A model generated the notes under the pieces. It saw only the letters and a list, made by a program, of their open reading frames with translations, was not told the origin of the DNA and searched no databases. 19,027 bases of DNA from an uncultured Candidatus Melainabacteria bacterium (GTDB lineage: Bacteria > Cyanobacteriota > Vampirovibrionia > Gastranaerophilales > Gastranaerophilaceae): assembly GCA_937895785.1 (NCBI GenBank), contig CALBKW010000125.1, positions 1 to 19,027 of the forward strand, in the 5' to 3' direction. The position numbers and the translations under genes are program-made. Shown here piece by piece: positions 1 to 8,230 of the stretch (its first letter is position 1; every line of letters starts with the position of its first letter).

Positions 1-36
1 TATGAAAAAATTATTAAGCTAAAACAAAAATACGGA

Positions 37-1239
37 TTAGTAAGTATTTAACATACCTTCGTAAATTAGCTTAGATGCTTGTTGAATGAATTGTTTACCT
101 AAAGGTGAGTTGTAAGGACGTTTTGCCATAATTACAACGATATATTTTTTGCCATTTGGCATATAAACAATACCTGCATCGCCTAGCATAGTGCCAATGT
201 CACCAGTTTTGTGTAAGAATGTAGCACCTTTGCCTAAACCTTGTGGAATTAATCTATCATTTTTAACGTGGCTCATGTAGTCAACGATATATTCTCTTGA
301 ATTGATACTCAAGAAGTTAGGATTGTCTAAGTTGAACAGCATTGTAGCCATATCGTTTGTTGTTGTATAGTTTGTACCTGTCAAATCTGGTAACCAAGTT
401 TGCACATGTGTGTTTGGAATGCCCCAACTTCTAATAGCTGTGTTTACAGCAGTCATAGAACCAAGTTTTGACATTAACATATTTGTTGCAGAGTTGTCTG
501 AATCTTCAATCATTGTTTTTGCAAGTTTGTCGATTGTGTAATTTCTACCAGTTGCTGCGTATTGAAGATTTCCTGAACCTGAAGCTTTGTAGTAATTTGT
601 TAATGTCATTTCATCGTAAATTGACAAGTCGTTAGCTTCAATAGTCTTGAATAGATTGATAAGAACAGGAACTTTTATGATACTTGCTGCTGGATAAATT
701 TCAGAACCGTTTATATCAACATATTTTCCTGTGTTAAAATCCCAAACCGTAATAGCAGGTTTAATCGTAGGATATTTTTGCATCAATTCTTTTAATCCGT
801 CTTCAAGAATTGTAAGTCTGTCAGTTTTATACAAAGTAGTCATTAAAGGCTTTTTAGTTGTAACACCAGCCAAAGCGTGTTTGCCTTCAAATATTGTATT
901 GTGCAAATATCTGCTTGTTGGAAACATTAAATGGTAATAGTCTGCTTTAATGTTTGAGTAGTTTTGTTTGCCTGTTAATAATGGTAAAGATATTCTATGG
1001 AAAGCAAATGGTAATACATAGTAACCAATTAAAAACATAAATGATAATGAAATCAAAGATGCAAATAAGTTCGTTTTCTTTTTAGGTTTTCTTGCATCTT
1101 GAATACGTTTTCTTGGTGCTTGATGATGTATCGGATTTTGAACAGGTCTTAATTTTCGTTCTGGTACATCAACATAAGAATATGTTTGTGGATAACCGTA
1201 ACTTCTTCTATAACTTTCTTGAACTGCCCTTTGTGGCAT
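37..1239 (-). CDS. Membrane-anchored class A beta-lactamase-fold serine hydrolase (PBP-like)
   Basis: This 400-residue protein has a Lys/Arg-rich cytoplasmic N-terminus (residues 1-56), one hydrophobic segment at about 57-80, and an extracytoplasmic catalytic domain at about 140-400. The signature motifs of the serine beta-lactamase/penicillin-binding superfamily are visible: SxxK as S186-I-I-K189, SDN at 247-249, and KTG at 344-346 followed by G-x-x-x-G-D-A-G. The omega-loop region around 282-293 reads WLPDLTGTNYTT, where class A beta-lactamases have RxEPELN, so the deacylating Glu166 is not recognisable. I therefore infer a peptidoglycan-acting or unknown serine hydrolase (Beta-lactamase2 type) rather than a proven antibiotic-hydrolysing enzyme. 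The start is supported by a GGGGGA ribosome site about 8 nt upstream. The gene stands alone, transcribed away from the DUF1836 gene's 3' end. No terminator is visible in the 36 nt left of its stop. Confidence 0.85.
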   Translation of the reverse strand: MPQRAVQESYRRSYGYPQTYSYVDVPERKLRPVQNPIHHQAPRKRIQDARKPKKKTNLFASLISLSFMFLIGYYVLPFAFHRISLPLLTGKQNYSNIKADYYHLMFPTSRYLHNTIFEGKHALAGVTTKKPLMTTLYKTDRLTILEDGLKELMQKYPTIKPAITVWDFNTGKYVDINGSEIYPAASIIKVPVLINLFKTIEANDLSIYDEMTLTNYYKASGSGNLQYAATGRNYTIDKLAKTMIEDSDNSATNMLMSKLGSMTAVNTAIRSWGIPNTHVQTWLPDLTGTNYTTTNDMATMLFNLDNPNFLSINSREYIVDYMSHVKNDRLIPQGLGKGATFLHKTGDIGTMLGDAGIVYMPNGKKYIVVIMAKRPYNSPLGKQFIQQASKLIYEGMLNTY

Positions 1240-1267
1240 TTTCCATATCCCCCATTAGTATATATTA

Positions 1268-1296
1268 ATAATATATATAAATATTACACTTGTAAA
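1268..1296 (-). promoter_or_regulatory. Candidate sigma70-type promoter for the serine hydrolase
   Basis: Read on the minus strand, TTTACA (1291-1296) is followed after 17 nt by TATTAT (1268-1273). The last -10 base lies 28 nt before the ATG at 1239. The surroundings are very AT-rich, so chance matches are likely. Confidence 0.4.
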
Positions 1297-1350
1297 GGAT
1301 ATTTGAAAATCATCTATTTAATGTATTTTTATTTTTAATACAAAACACAA

Positions 1351-1378
1351 CGAAAAACATGTATAGCATGCGTTTTCG
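1351..1378. other. Imperfect hairpin between the hydrolase and DUF1836 genes
   Basis: CGAAAA and CATG (1351-1361) pair with CATG and TTTTCG (1367-1378), around a TATAG loop and with a small internal bulge. A smaller GCAAC/GTTGC hairpin lies at 1412-1428, just past the DUF1836 stop. Neither is followed by a clean U-run on the minus strand, so a role in ending the DUF1836 transcript is only possible. Confidence 0.3.
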
Positions 1379-1435
1379 GTATTTTTAATATGTAAAATAT
1401 AGTAATATTTAGCAACTCAAAATGTTGCAATTCTG

Positions 1436-1969
1436 TTACACATTAGAATTATTTAGATATTGCATATATTTATTAACATAAATTTTATTTGAAATGGCTA
1501 AAAGTTCAGAACGGAAAAGTTCTGAAAAATCAGTGTCTATTGAGGCGCTACTTGGTGCAGAAAAGTCACGAGTAACAAATGCTGCGTGTAGAGCTTTTTC
1601 AAATTCTACACAGAAAAAGTTATAGGCAACTTCAAGAGGATATATTTTTAGAGCAAGTTTTACTAATGTATCTATGTTTGAAATGCTGAAAACTTGTTTT
1701 AAAACGCCTACAACAAACAAGAAAATGATTTGATTTCTTGAATATTTTTTGTTTTTGGGAGGTGCAATAATTTTTTGTTTTACATAATTGTTTACCATTG
1801 TTGATGTAATCAATTTTTCATCAGGAGTTGTTTTAAACGGATTTAAATTTGCATTCAAAATTTCTATCACTTGCTCCATATACAATCCGATATCTGGAAA
1901 TTCCTCATATCTAGGGCAATGATATTTAACCATTTCTTTTGAAAATTCTGATTCAACAAATGCTGTCAT
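1436..1969 (-). CDS. DUF1836-family protein, putative HTH regulator
   Basis: I place the start at the ATG ending at 1969 (177 residues) and not at the earlier in-frame ATG at 2032. The internal start has a perfect GGAGG 5 nt upstream, and the earlier one lies upstream of a good promoter. The sequence resembles the DUF1836 family of Firmicutes and gut bacteria. It shows the P-R-Y-E-E-x-P-D-x-x-L-Y-M-x-Q-V-I segment near the N-terminus. A MerR-like stretch follows: T-x-x-M-V-N-N-Y-V-K, then I-x-x-P, then K-K-Y-S-R, then L-K-Q-V-F-S-I. These proteins are thought to be transcription regulators, but no target is known to me. Its divergent arrangement with the acyl-CoA synthetase suggests, without proof, that it controls that gene. 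There is no signal peptide or clear membrane segment. Confidence 0.7.
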   Translation of the reverse strand: MTAFVESEFSKEMVKYHCPRYEEFPDIGLYMEQVIEILNANLNPFKTTPDEKLITSTMVNNYVKQKIIAPPKNKKYSRNQIIFLFVVGVLKQVFSISNIDTLVKLALKIYPLEVAYNFFCVEFEKALHAAFVTRDFSAPSSASIDTDFSELFRSELLAISNKIYVNKYMQYLNNSNV

Positions 1970-1985
1970 ACCAACCTCCAAACAT

Positions 1986-2013
1986 ATTATACTAGATAAA
2001 AAGATTTTCGCAA
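1986..2013 (-). promoter_or_regulatory. Promoter of the DUF1836 gene
   Basis: On the minus strand TTGCGA (2008-2013), a 16-nt spacer and a perfect TATAAT (1986-1991) precede the GGAGG ribosome site. The predicted transcript would start close to the ribosome site, giving a leader of only about 10 nt. Confidence 0.65.
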
Positions 2014-2041
2014 GGTGTGATTTAGTATTCAAAACTATTTC

Positions 2042-2070
2042 TTGACACTAACAAATATGCAATATAAAAT
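2042..2070 (+). promoter_or_regulatory. Promoter of the acyl-CoA synthetase gene
   Basis: A perfect -35 TTGACA (2042-2047), a 17-nt spacer and TAAAAT (2065-2070) lie 19 nt before the chosen ATG. The TTG of this -35 box is in frame with the ligase and could be miscalled as its start codon. It lies back to back with the DUF1836 promoter: the two -35 boxes are 28 nt apart. Confidence 0.75.
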
Positions 2071-2089
2071 AGTGAAACAGGGGGTATGT

Positions 2090-4006
2090 ATGTCAATTAT
2101 ATTAACAGATGACGAATTAATTAGAGAGGACTTAAAGGGAATCAAAAGTATTACAGAACATTTAGAAAAATCAATTGAGGAGCATAAAGATTTAGTTGCA
2201 GTAACTGATACTTACAATGATTTGGAAATGACTTATCAAGATTTTCAAAATTTGATTACACAAACTGCTGGCGGTCTACAACATTTAGGTGTTAACAAAG
2301 GTGATTTTGTTTGCTTGTTTACAGAAAATAATGGTTATTTTATGAGTATGGCTCAAGCCATTATAAAAACAGGTGCTATTGATGTTTTAAGAGGTTCAAA
2401 TGCTCCTGTAGAGGAACTTGATTATATTATGGGTCACTCTGAACCAAAAGGTGTAATCGTTTATGATATGAAACTTTTGAATAAAATTAAAGACAATTTA
2501 AACGCTCATAATTTGAATTTTATTATTATTTTAAACAAAAAAGATTTTTCAAAAGAAGGTTTAAATGCTCCTGTTTATACACTTGATGAAGTTGTAGAAA
2601 TGGGTAGAGAAAATCCTTTCACTCCTGTAGAGATTAATCTTGCAGACCCTGCTACAATGCTTTATACATCTGGAACAACAGGCAATCCAAAAGGTGTGTT
2701 GCTTACTCATAGCAATATTGTTTCTCAAATGGAAGGTACAGAGGCTGGATTTAAAGCTGTTGCTGGAGAAAATACACTACAAATTTTACCTTGCTGGCAC
2801 GCTTACGAAAATTTAGCACAATTCTATTACTACACAAAAGGTTGCCACTTACATTTTACTAATATCAGCAATTTGAAAAATGACCTGTTGAGATACAAAA
2901 TTGATACAATGATGTCAGTTCCAAGAATTTGGGAAGCGTTCAGGCTTGGTATTTACCAAAAATTAAAACAAAATTCAAAACTTGGTTACTTCTTGTTTGA
3001 TTTTGCTGTACAAAATAGTATTAACTATAAAATTCACAAAATGTATAGTGAAAGAAGACTTACAAACAAGAAAACAAGCTATAAATTACCATCAAATATT
3101 TACCACAAGGTTGCAAGAGCTTTCTTGAAACCATTGCACGTATTAGCAACAAAAACAATTTATAAAAAGGTAAAAGAGGCAGCAGGGTTGGATAGAATAA
3201 GACTTTCAATCTCTGGTGGAGGCGCATTATCTTTGAAAGATGAATTGTTCTATGATGCAATCGGCGTAAATTTAAGAATTGGTTATGGTTTGACTGAAAC
3301 TTCTCCTGTATTAACATTGCGCGGTATTCAATATCCAAACTATTTGGGCTGTGTTGGTAAACCTTATGCTCACACAAAAATTAGAGTTGTTGACCCTCAA
3401 ACGATGAAAAAAGTTCACCTTTATACAAAGGGACTTGTACTTGCAAAAGGTCCACAAGTTATGAACGGATACTATAAAGATGAAGAAGCTACAAAGAAAG
3501 TATTTACAGAGGACGGCTGGTTTATTACTGGTGATTTGGGTTGGTTAACTCGTAATAATAACTTGGTTTTAGTAGGTCGTCAAAAAGAAACGATTGTACT
3601 TTCAAGTGGTGAAAATGTTGAACCAATACCAATTGAGGAAGCAATTTTAGAAAGTCCATATATTGACCAAATCGTTTTAGTTGGTCAAGATGAAGCAAGT
3701 GTTGGAGCTTTAATTGTTCCATCAAAAATTGCTCTTGATAAATGTGGAATTTTGGCAAAAGAATTGAAATCTGGTAAAACTTTATCAATCAAAAATCCTA
3801 ACTTGCGTGAATTGATTAAGAAAGAAATTCAAACATATATCAAAAATAAAACAGGTTTGAAACCGTTTGAAAAAGTTAAAGAATTTGAAGTTCTAAAAGA
3901 TGGATTCAGTATGGATAACGGACTTTTGAGCCAAACCGCAAAAGTTAAACGTAATGTTATTTTTGAAAAATATCAAGATATAATTAATAAAATGTTTAAA
4001 AAATAA
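2090..4006 (+). CDS. Long-chain acyl-CoA synthetase (AMP-forming)
   Basis: This 638-residue member of the adenylate-forming superfamily activates fatty acids to acyl-AMP and then acyl-CoA for lipid synthesis or salvage. Visible core motifs are the P-loop T-S-G-T-T-G-N-P-K-G (193-202), G-Y-G-L-T-E-T-S-P (398-406), T-G-D-L (480-483) followed by the G-R-Q-K-E-T hinge, and the C-terminal A-K-V-K-R (617-621) holding the likely catalytic lysine K618. The C-terminal pattern resembles the FadD15-like/eukaryotic long-chain branch (T-x-K-x-K-R) more than acetyl-CoA synthetase. No membrane segment is seen, so it is probably a peripheral or soluble enzyme. I chose the ATG at 2090 because a GGGGG ribosome site lies 5 nt upstream; the in-frame TTG at 2042 is part of the -35 box. 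The chain length of the substrate cannot be read from sequence. Confidence 0.9.
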   Translation: MSIILTDDELIREDLKGIKSITEHLEKSIEEHKDLVAVTDTYNDLEMTYQDFQNLITQTAGGLQHLGVNKGDFVCLFTENNGYFMSMAQAIIKTGAIDVLRGSNAPVEELDYIMGHSEPKGVIVYDMKLLNKIKDNLNAHNLNFIIILNKKDFSKEGLNAPVYTLDEVVEMGRENPFTPVEINLADPATMLYTSGTTGNPKGVLLTHSNIVSQMEGTEAGFKAVAGENTLQILPCWHAYENLAQFYYYTKGCHLHFTNISNLKNDLLRYKIDTMMSVPRIWEAFRLGIYQKLKQNSKLGYFLFDFAVQNSINYKIHKMYSERRLTNKKTSYKLPSNIYHKVARAFLKPLHVLATKTIYKKVKEAAGLDRIRLSISGGGALSLKDELFYDAIGVNLRIGYGLTETSPVLTLRGIQYPNYLGCVGKPYAHTKIRVVDPQTMKKVHLYTKGLVLAKGPQVMNGYYKDEEATKKVFTEDGWFITGDLGWLTRNNNLVLVGRQKETIVLSSGENVEPIPIEEAILESPYIDQIVLVGQDEASVGALIVPSKIALDKCGILAKELKSGKTLSIKNPNLRELIKKEIQTYIKNKTGLKPFEKVKEFEVLKDGFSMDNGLLSQTAKVKRNVIFEKYQDIINKMFKK

Positions 4007-4050
4007 AAAAGTAAGGCGGGTTCGATTTTATCGAACCCGCCTTACTTTTT
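4006..4050. terminator. Strong bidirectional intrinsic terminator
   Basis: A perfect 16-bp stem (4011-4026 with 4030-4045) closes a TTT loop and is flanked by A5 on the left and T5 on the right. It can therefore end transcription in both directions. It serves the acyl-CoA synthetase (plus) and the GT-C-like gene (minus), whose stop codon begins one base beyond the T-run. Confidence 0.93.
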
Positions 4051-4051
4051 A

Positions 4052-5647
4052 CTAATTTATAACCTTTATCCCATGTTCTTCAAGTTTTACAGGCATTGTT
4101 TCAAGTAGTGGAACTTGTTGTTTTTCTTCTGGTGAAATATAAATTTGATTACCTTGAAGTTTAATAGAATTAAACCATTCTGCTCGTTGTTGCGCTAGTT
4201 TAATTCTGTCATTTAAGTATTGCTGTGCAATGATTGCCGAATTTAGAAAGGCAATAAAAAGTAATACGTAAATTAAAGCTCGTTTTTTGCCTTCAAATTG
4301 CTCGCTATATAAGAAAAATAACATTATAAATAGTGGCAAACTCCACATTTGCGGTACAAATCTAGCCCACCAAGCCTCATGATTACCTAAAATAGATAGT
4401 GTAAGGATTGCCATTATGACAAAAAATAATTTTTTATCTTCTTTATTGTTAAATCTTAAAAATACGCTCAAAATCAATGCACATAACAATATTCCACTAA
4501 AGAAATATCCAAAACCACCAACACGCATATCTTCGAAGTGAAAAATATCATCATTTGTGATTGTGAACGGTATTTTTAGTGTTGGTTTTTCGGTGTTAAT
4601 TAGTGGTGACAAATTTCTTGAAGAACTGAATATTGAGATAAATAACTTTTTAAATCGGTTGGTGTTTTCAAATCCAGTTGGATAAGAGGTTGTCATATAT
4701 TCTTTGTTTGCGTTTAAAAAAGAGTCTTTAACTACGGGATAAAGTGGATTGTATCCGTTTATAATGTTTGTTATATATGGATTTACACCAGTTAAAACGA
4801 TTAAAAATCCAACTAAAATGCTAATTTTTAATAATTTTTTGGTATAAAATGCTATCAAAAATGTAGCTAACATTATCAAAACGGTGAAAAGACCTGTCAA
4901 TTTTATGTTTGCGAAGATGACCGAAATCATAGCAATCATAAATAATGTGTTTTTATCTTGAGTTTTTGTGTAATTTATTAGTGCGAAGATGAGAATTAAA
5001 AACGCATAATAAAATGCACAATCTACGTAATTTGTAAGTCCTTGGTAGATGCATACAGGATTGAAAACAAATAGAAATGCGAACAATCCGACTTGCCAAT
5101 TAGGAAGTTCTTTGTGATTTTTTATTGAATAAAATACGTAACAAAATGCACTCAACGCAAGTAAAAAGTTTGTCAGCTTTGTTAATTCTATTTTGTCTGT
5201 AAGTGTGTAAATATTTGCGCCAATAATTTCAAAAAACTTTAAAAAATGTTGTCCGTATTCTAATGAAGACGGAAATTGATATGGTATAGCACCAGCAAAA
5301 GTCGAAAGTTTTGTATAAATAGGATTCCAGCCCAATTTTAGCCAAATAATAGAGGCTTGGTGATAAGTTGTTCCGTCATACGAGAAATCTGGTATAAAGT
5401 AGCATATAACACCAAAGATTAAGATTAAATCAAATAAAACAATGAATTGGGCAATAAAATTTTTGTTAGAAACGTTGTCGATTTTTACAGTTAAATACCA
5501 AAGTGTAAAAATACTCAAAAATATTGATATAATCGGATAAATAGGGCTAATTGTAAGACCCAAAATAAAACCAACACTACTTAGTATAAATAGTGAAAAA
5601 AGCCCTATTAATAATGAAATCGACCAGTTATAACAAATTTTTTTCAT
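4052..5647 (-). CDS. Polytopic membrane protein, GT-C glycosyltransferase-like
   Basis: This 531-residue protein is mostly hydrophobic, with about ten or more predicted transmembrane helices. The loop after the first few helices carries S-Y-D-G-T-T-Y-H-Q (89-97). It resembles the W-D-x-x-x-Y-H motif in the first outer loop of many uncharacterised GT-C type (lipid-linked sugar) glycosyltransferases, where the acidic residue is catalytic. I therefore suggest a cell-envelope glycosyltransferase that uses a polyprenyl-phosphate sugar. Substrate and acceptor are unknown, and it could be another membrane protein. The gene lies 23 nt after the emrB stop on the same strand and may be read through from that operon. 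It has no ribosome site; instead TATAAT sits 6 nt before the ATG, consistent with its own leaderless transcript. Confidence 0.6.
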   Translation of the reverse strand: MKKICYNWSISLLIGLFSLFILSSVGFILGLTISPIYPIISIFLSIFTLWYLTVKIDNVSNKNFIAQFIVLFDLILIFGVICYFIPDFSYDGTTYHQASIIWLKLGWNPIYTKLSTFAGAIPYQFPSSLEYGQHFLKFFEIIGANIYTLTDKIELTKLTNFLLALSAFCYVFYSIKNHKELPNWQVGLFAFLFVFNPVCIYQGLTNYVDCAFYYAFLILIFALINYTKTQDKNTLFMIAMISVIFANIKLTGLFTVLIMLATFLIAFYTKKLLKISILVGFLIVLTGVNPYITNIINGYNPLYPVVKDSFLNANKEYMTTSYPTGFENTNRFKKLFISIFSSSRNLSPLINTEKPTLKIPFTITNDDIFHFEDMRVGGFGYFFSGILLCALILSVFLRFNNKEDKKLFFVIMAILTLSILGNHEAWWARFVPQMWSLPLFIMLFFLYSEQFEGKKRALIYVLLFIAFLNSAIIAQQYLNDRIKLAQQRAEWFNSIKLQGNQIYISPEEKQQVPLLETMPVKLEEHGIKVIN

Positions 5648-5653
5648 AATTTA

Positions 5654-5659
5654 ATTATA
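5654..5659 (-). promoter_or_regulatory. -10 box placed for a leaderless start of the GT-C-like gene
   Basis: On the minus strand TATAAT is followed by TAAATT and then the ATG at 5647. Initiation about 7 nt after the -10 would make the start codon the 5' end of the mRNA. No convincing -35 is seen 16-18 nt upstream. Confidence 0.45.
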
Positions 5660-5670
5660 CAAGAAAAATT

Positions 5671-7221
5671 CTATTTAATCTTTTTCAATAATAACAATAA
5701 TGGAATAATGATAAGCGCCAAAATGCCGCATATTCTGAAGGCTTCCATAAATCCCCAAAGGCTTGCTTGTTTAACCATTGAGCCATAAAGAGAATATTCT
5801 GCCATATATTGTGCTACGTTATATTGTGTATATTGAGCTAAAGCGCCAGCGGTTGAAGTTAAATGCTCTATGTAAACAGGGTTTAGCGGGTTTAAATGAT
5901 CAACCATATAAGCCTGATGAATTTGTGAAAATCTTGAAACAAGGGTTGTTGCAACTGATGTTCCAACTGCACCACCGATGTTTTTTAACATGTTTTGAAT
6001 ACCAGTTGCGTTAGTCATTTGGCTGTTTTTAAGGGTTACTACAGAAAGTGCAATAATCGGAATCATTGCTAAAGTCATACCAAAACCGTAAATGTAGTTT
6101 GGTACAGCAATGTTTATGGTTGCGATATCTAAGTTTAAGAAACCGAAGAAAATACCTGCAATACCGATTAACGACAATCCAAAAGCAACAGATAAGCGTT
6201 CGTCAACCTTGTTTGCTAAAATACCATATAAAATTACACCTGTCATTGCCCCGCAACCACGAGGCATAATTGCTAAGCCACTGTCAAATGCACTGTATCC
6301 CATTAATGTTTGTAAAAATTGTGGTAACAGCATCATTGACCCCATCATTACACCCATGATGATTACTTGAATTAATGTACCAATTGTATAGTTTTTATCT
6401 TTGAACACGCTCATATCAACAAGCGGTTTTTCTTGTTTAATCTGAGATATAACGAATGCAATGAAGCAAAATGCACTGAATGCTGTTAATTTGCAAATCC
6501 AAGCGGCATTAAACCAATCTGCATCATTACCTTTGTCAAAGATAACCTGCATAGAAATTAACCACGCAGTCAAGAATAAGAAACCGATTTTATCAAAATA
6601 AACATTATCTTGTTTTCTTGCGTAAGGAGGGTCTTCTAAGAAAATTGTAGTTAAATATACTGTTAATATACCAATAGGAACGTTAATAAAGAAAATCCAT
6701 GGCCAAGTCCAACAGTCAGTAATCCAACCACCGATAACAGGTCCGATAATTGGGGCTACAACAACAACCAATCCGAATGTTGCCATTGCCTTACCACGTT
6801 GGTCCTTCGGGAATCCTTCCAATAATACAGCTTGAGAAACAGGTAGCAAACCACCACCGCCGATACCTTGCATAATTCTTGCAAAGATAATCATTTCAAT
6901 TGAGTTTGCTACCCCGCATAGGAATGATGAAATAGTGAATATACAGATACTCATGATGAAGAAATTTTTTCTTCCCATAAGTTTACAAAACCAGTCAACG
7001 GCAGTAATCATGATACCGCTGGCTACGATATAACTTGTTAAAATCCAAGTAGACTCTTGGCGACTAACAGAAAATGTACCAGCCATATGAGGTAAGGCAA
7101 CGTTTGCGATTGTTTCGTCTAAAACGAACATAAACGCTGCAAAAATGGTTGGAATTGCGATAATCCAAGGACCTTTGGAAGGTTTCCATTCTTCTGTATT
7201 TTCTGTTACTTTGTTAGCCAT
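5671..7221 (-). CDS. emrB: EmrB/QacA-type MFS multidrug exporter (DHA2 family)
   Basis: This 516-residue inner-membrane transporter of the 14-helix DHA2 family uses the proton gradient to drive drug efflux. Diagnostic stretches are L-D-E-T-I-A-N-V-A-L-P in helix 1 (34-44), M-Q-G-I-G-G-G-G-L-L-P (about 117-127), and antiporter motif C as G-P-V-I-G-G-W (160-166). A fusion protein (EmrA) and an outer-membrane channel (TolC-like) needed for a tripartite pump are encoded next to it. Its ATG overlaps the emrA stop by one base (TAATG), and there is no strong ribosome site of its own, so translation is probably coupled to emrA. The substrate cannot be read from sequence; membrane-active acids, uncouplers or bile acids would fit the family. 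Confidence 0.93.
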   Translation of the reverse strand: MANKVTENTEEWKPSKGPWIIAIPTIFAAFMFVLDETIANVALPHMAGTFSVSRQESTWILTSYIVASGIMITAVDWFCKLMGRKNFFIMSICIFTISSFLCGVANSIEMIIFARIMQGIGGGGLLPVSQAVLLEGFPKDQRGKAMATFGLVVVVAPIIGPVIGGWITDCWTWPWIFFINVPIGILTVYLTTIFLEDPPYARKQDNVYFDKIGFLFLTAWLISMQVIFDKGNDADWFNAAWICKLTAFSAFCFIAFVISQIKQEKPLVDMSVFKDKNYTIGTLIQVIIMGVMMGSMMLLPQFLQTLMGYSAFDSGLAIMPRGCGAMTGVILYGILANKVDERLSVAFGLSLIGIAGIFFGFLNLDIATINIAVPNYIYGFGMTLAMIPIIALSVVTLKNSQMTNATGIQNMLKNIGGAVGTSVATTLVSRFSQIHQAYMVDHLNPLNPVYIEHLTSTAGALAQYTQYNVAQYMAEYSLYGSMVKQASLWGFMEAFRICGILALIIIPLLLLLKKIK

Positions 7222-8219
7222 TATTTGTTATTTTTAACCTTTACTTTGGGAACTACGCTCATTCCTGGAACGATATTGTATTCGTCAGGGTTAATTTCTT
7301 CGTCAAAAACGATTTTTACAGGGATTCTTTGTACGATTTTAACGAAACTGCCTACTGCGTTTTCAGGTGGAAATAAGCTAGCTTTTGCGCCCGATGCTCT
7401 TTGAATAGAGTCAATTTTACCCTTGAAAACCTTATTTGGATAAGCATCAATTTTGATGTCTACAGGTTGACCTGCTCTCATTAAACCAACTTGGTTTTCT
7501 TTAAAGTTTGCAACAACCCAAACATCGTTTGGAACGATTACAAATAGAGGGCTTCCTACTTGAACATAAGTACCAACTTCAACTCTTTTGTTAGAAACAG
7601 TACCATCTTGCGGTGCATAAATTTTTGTGTAAGATAGGTCTAATTGAGCTTGGTCTTTTGCTGCTTTTAAAGATTTAATGTCAGCGTCTGCTACTTTGTT
7701 TTGCGCTTCTGACATAACATTTTCGTCAGCGTTTACTAATCTTGCTTGTGTTGATTCATATTTTGTTTGAACCATATCAAGTTGTTGCTTAGATACAGCT
7801 CCTGTTTTGTATAAATTTTGATATCTTTCTAAATCTGCTTTTGCATTTTTAATTTCAATTTGTGTCGCGCTAAAGTTTGCTTTTGCAACTTTTTGACCAG
7901 CTAATGCTTTTTCGTATAAAGCAGAGGCTTTGTCTAGAGCAACTTTGTAGTCTGTATTATCAATTACAGCAACCAAATCACCTTTTTTAACTTTTTGGTT
8001 ATCTGTTACTAAAACCTGTACGATGTGACCAGAAACTTTCGGTGCAACTTGTACGGTGTGGTTTTCTACGTAAGCATCATCAGTTGATTGAAACTGCATA
8101 TTGTAAATAACAAAACCACTTACAACCAATACTAAAACAAGAACTGCTGAAACTAAAATTGAACGTTTTAGGCTTTTGTCTAGAGTCTTTTTTATTTCTT
8201 TTTCTTTGTTTTCTTCCAT
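7221..8219 (-). CDS. emrA: EmrA-type periplasmic adaptor (membrane fusion protein)
   Basis: This 332-residue HlyD/EmrA-family protein has a short cytoplasmic N-terminus, one membrane anchor at about 20-40, and the conserved T-D-D-A-Y segment (46-50) that starts the lipoyl-like half-motif. A coiled-coil hairpin of about 100 residues follows, then the second lipoyl half (Y-A-P-Q-D-G-T-V) and a beta-barrel region with W-V-V-A-N-F-K-E. It would bridge EmrB in the inner membrane to the TolC-like channel across the periplasm. The ribosome site AGGAG lies 8 nt before the ATG. The gene follows marR by 11 nt and overlaps emrB by one base, so marR-emrA-emrB is an operon like E. coli emrRAB. Confidence 0.93.
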   Translation of the reverse strand: MEENKEKEIKKTLDKSLKRSILVSAVLVLVLVVSGFVIYNMQFQSTDDAYVENHTVQVAPKVSGHIVQVLVTDNQKVKKGDLVAVIDNTDYKVALDKASALYEKALAGQKVAKANFSATQIEIKNAKADLERYQNLYKTGAVSKQQLDMVQTKYESTQARLVNADENVMSEAQNKVADADIKSLKAAKDQAQLDLSYTKIYAPQDGTVSNKRVEVGTYVQVGSPLFVIVPNDVWVVANFKENQVGLMRAGQPVDIKIDAYPNKVFKGKIDSIQRASGAKASLFPPENAVGSFVKIVQRIPVKIVFDEEINPDEYNIVPGMSVVPKVKVKNNK

Positions 8220-8230
8220 TATATTTTCTC

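Noticed and set aside
1..36. Tail of a plus-strand gene at the left edge (a short frame ending TAA at 20-22)
   Set aside because: Only a few codons are present, with nothing to support coding.
1970..2032. Hydrophobic N-terminal extension of the DUF1836 protein resembling a signal peptide
   Set aside because: It overlaps the promoter of the gene and lies upstream of the GGAGG site; the family has no signal peptide.
2042..2089. Upstream in-frame TTG start for the acyl-CoA synthetase
   Set aside because: The TTG is part of a perfect -35 TTGACA, and a ribosome site with correct spacing precedes the ATG at 2090.
3060..3788. Minus-strand open frames inside the acyl-CoA synthetase
   Set aside because: They lie wholly inside a well-recognised gene and resemble no protein family.
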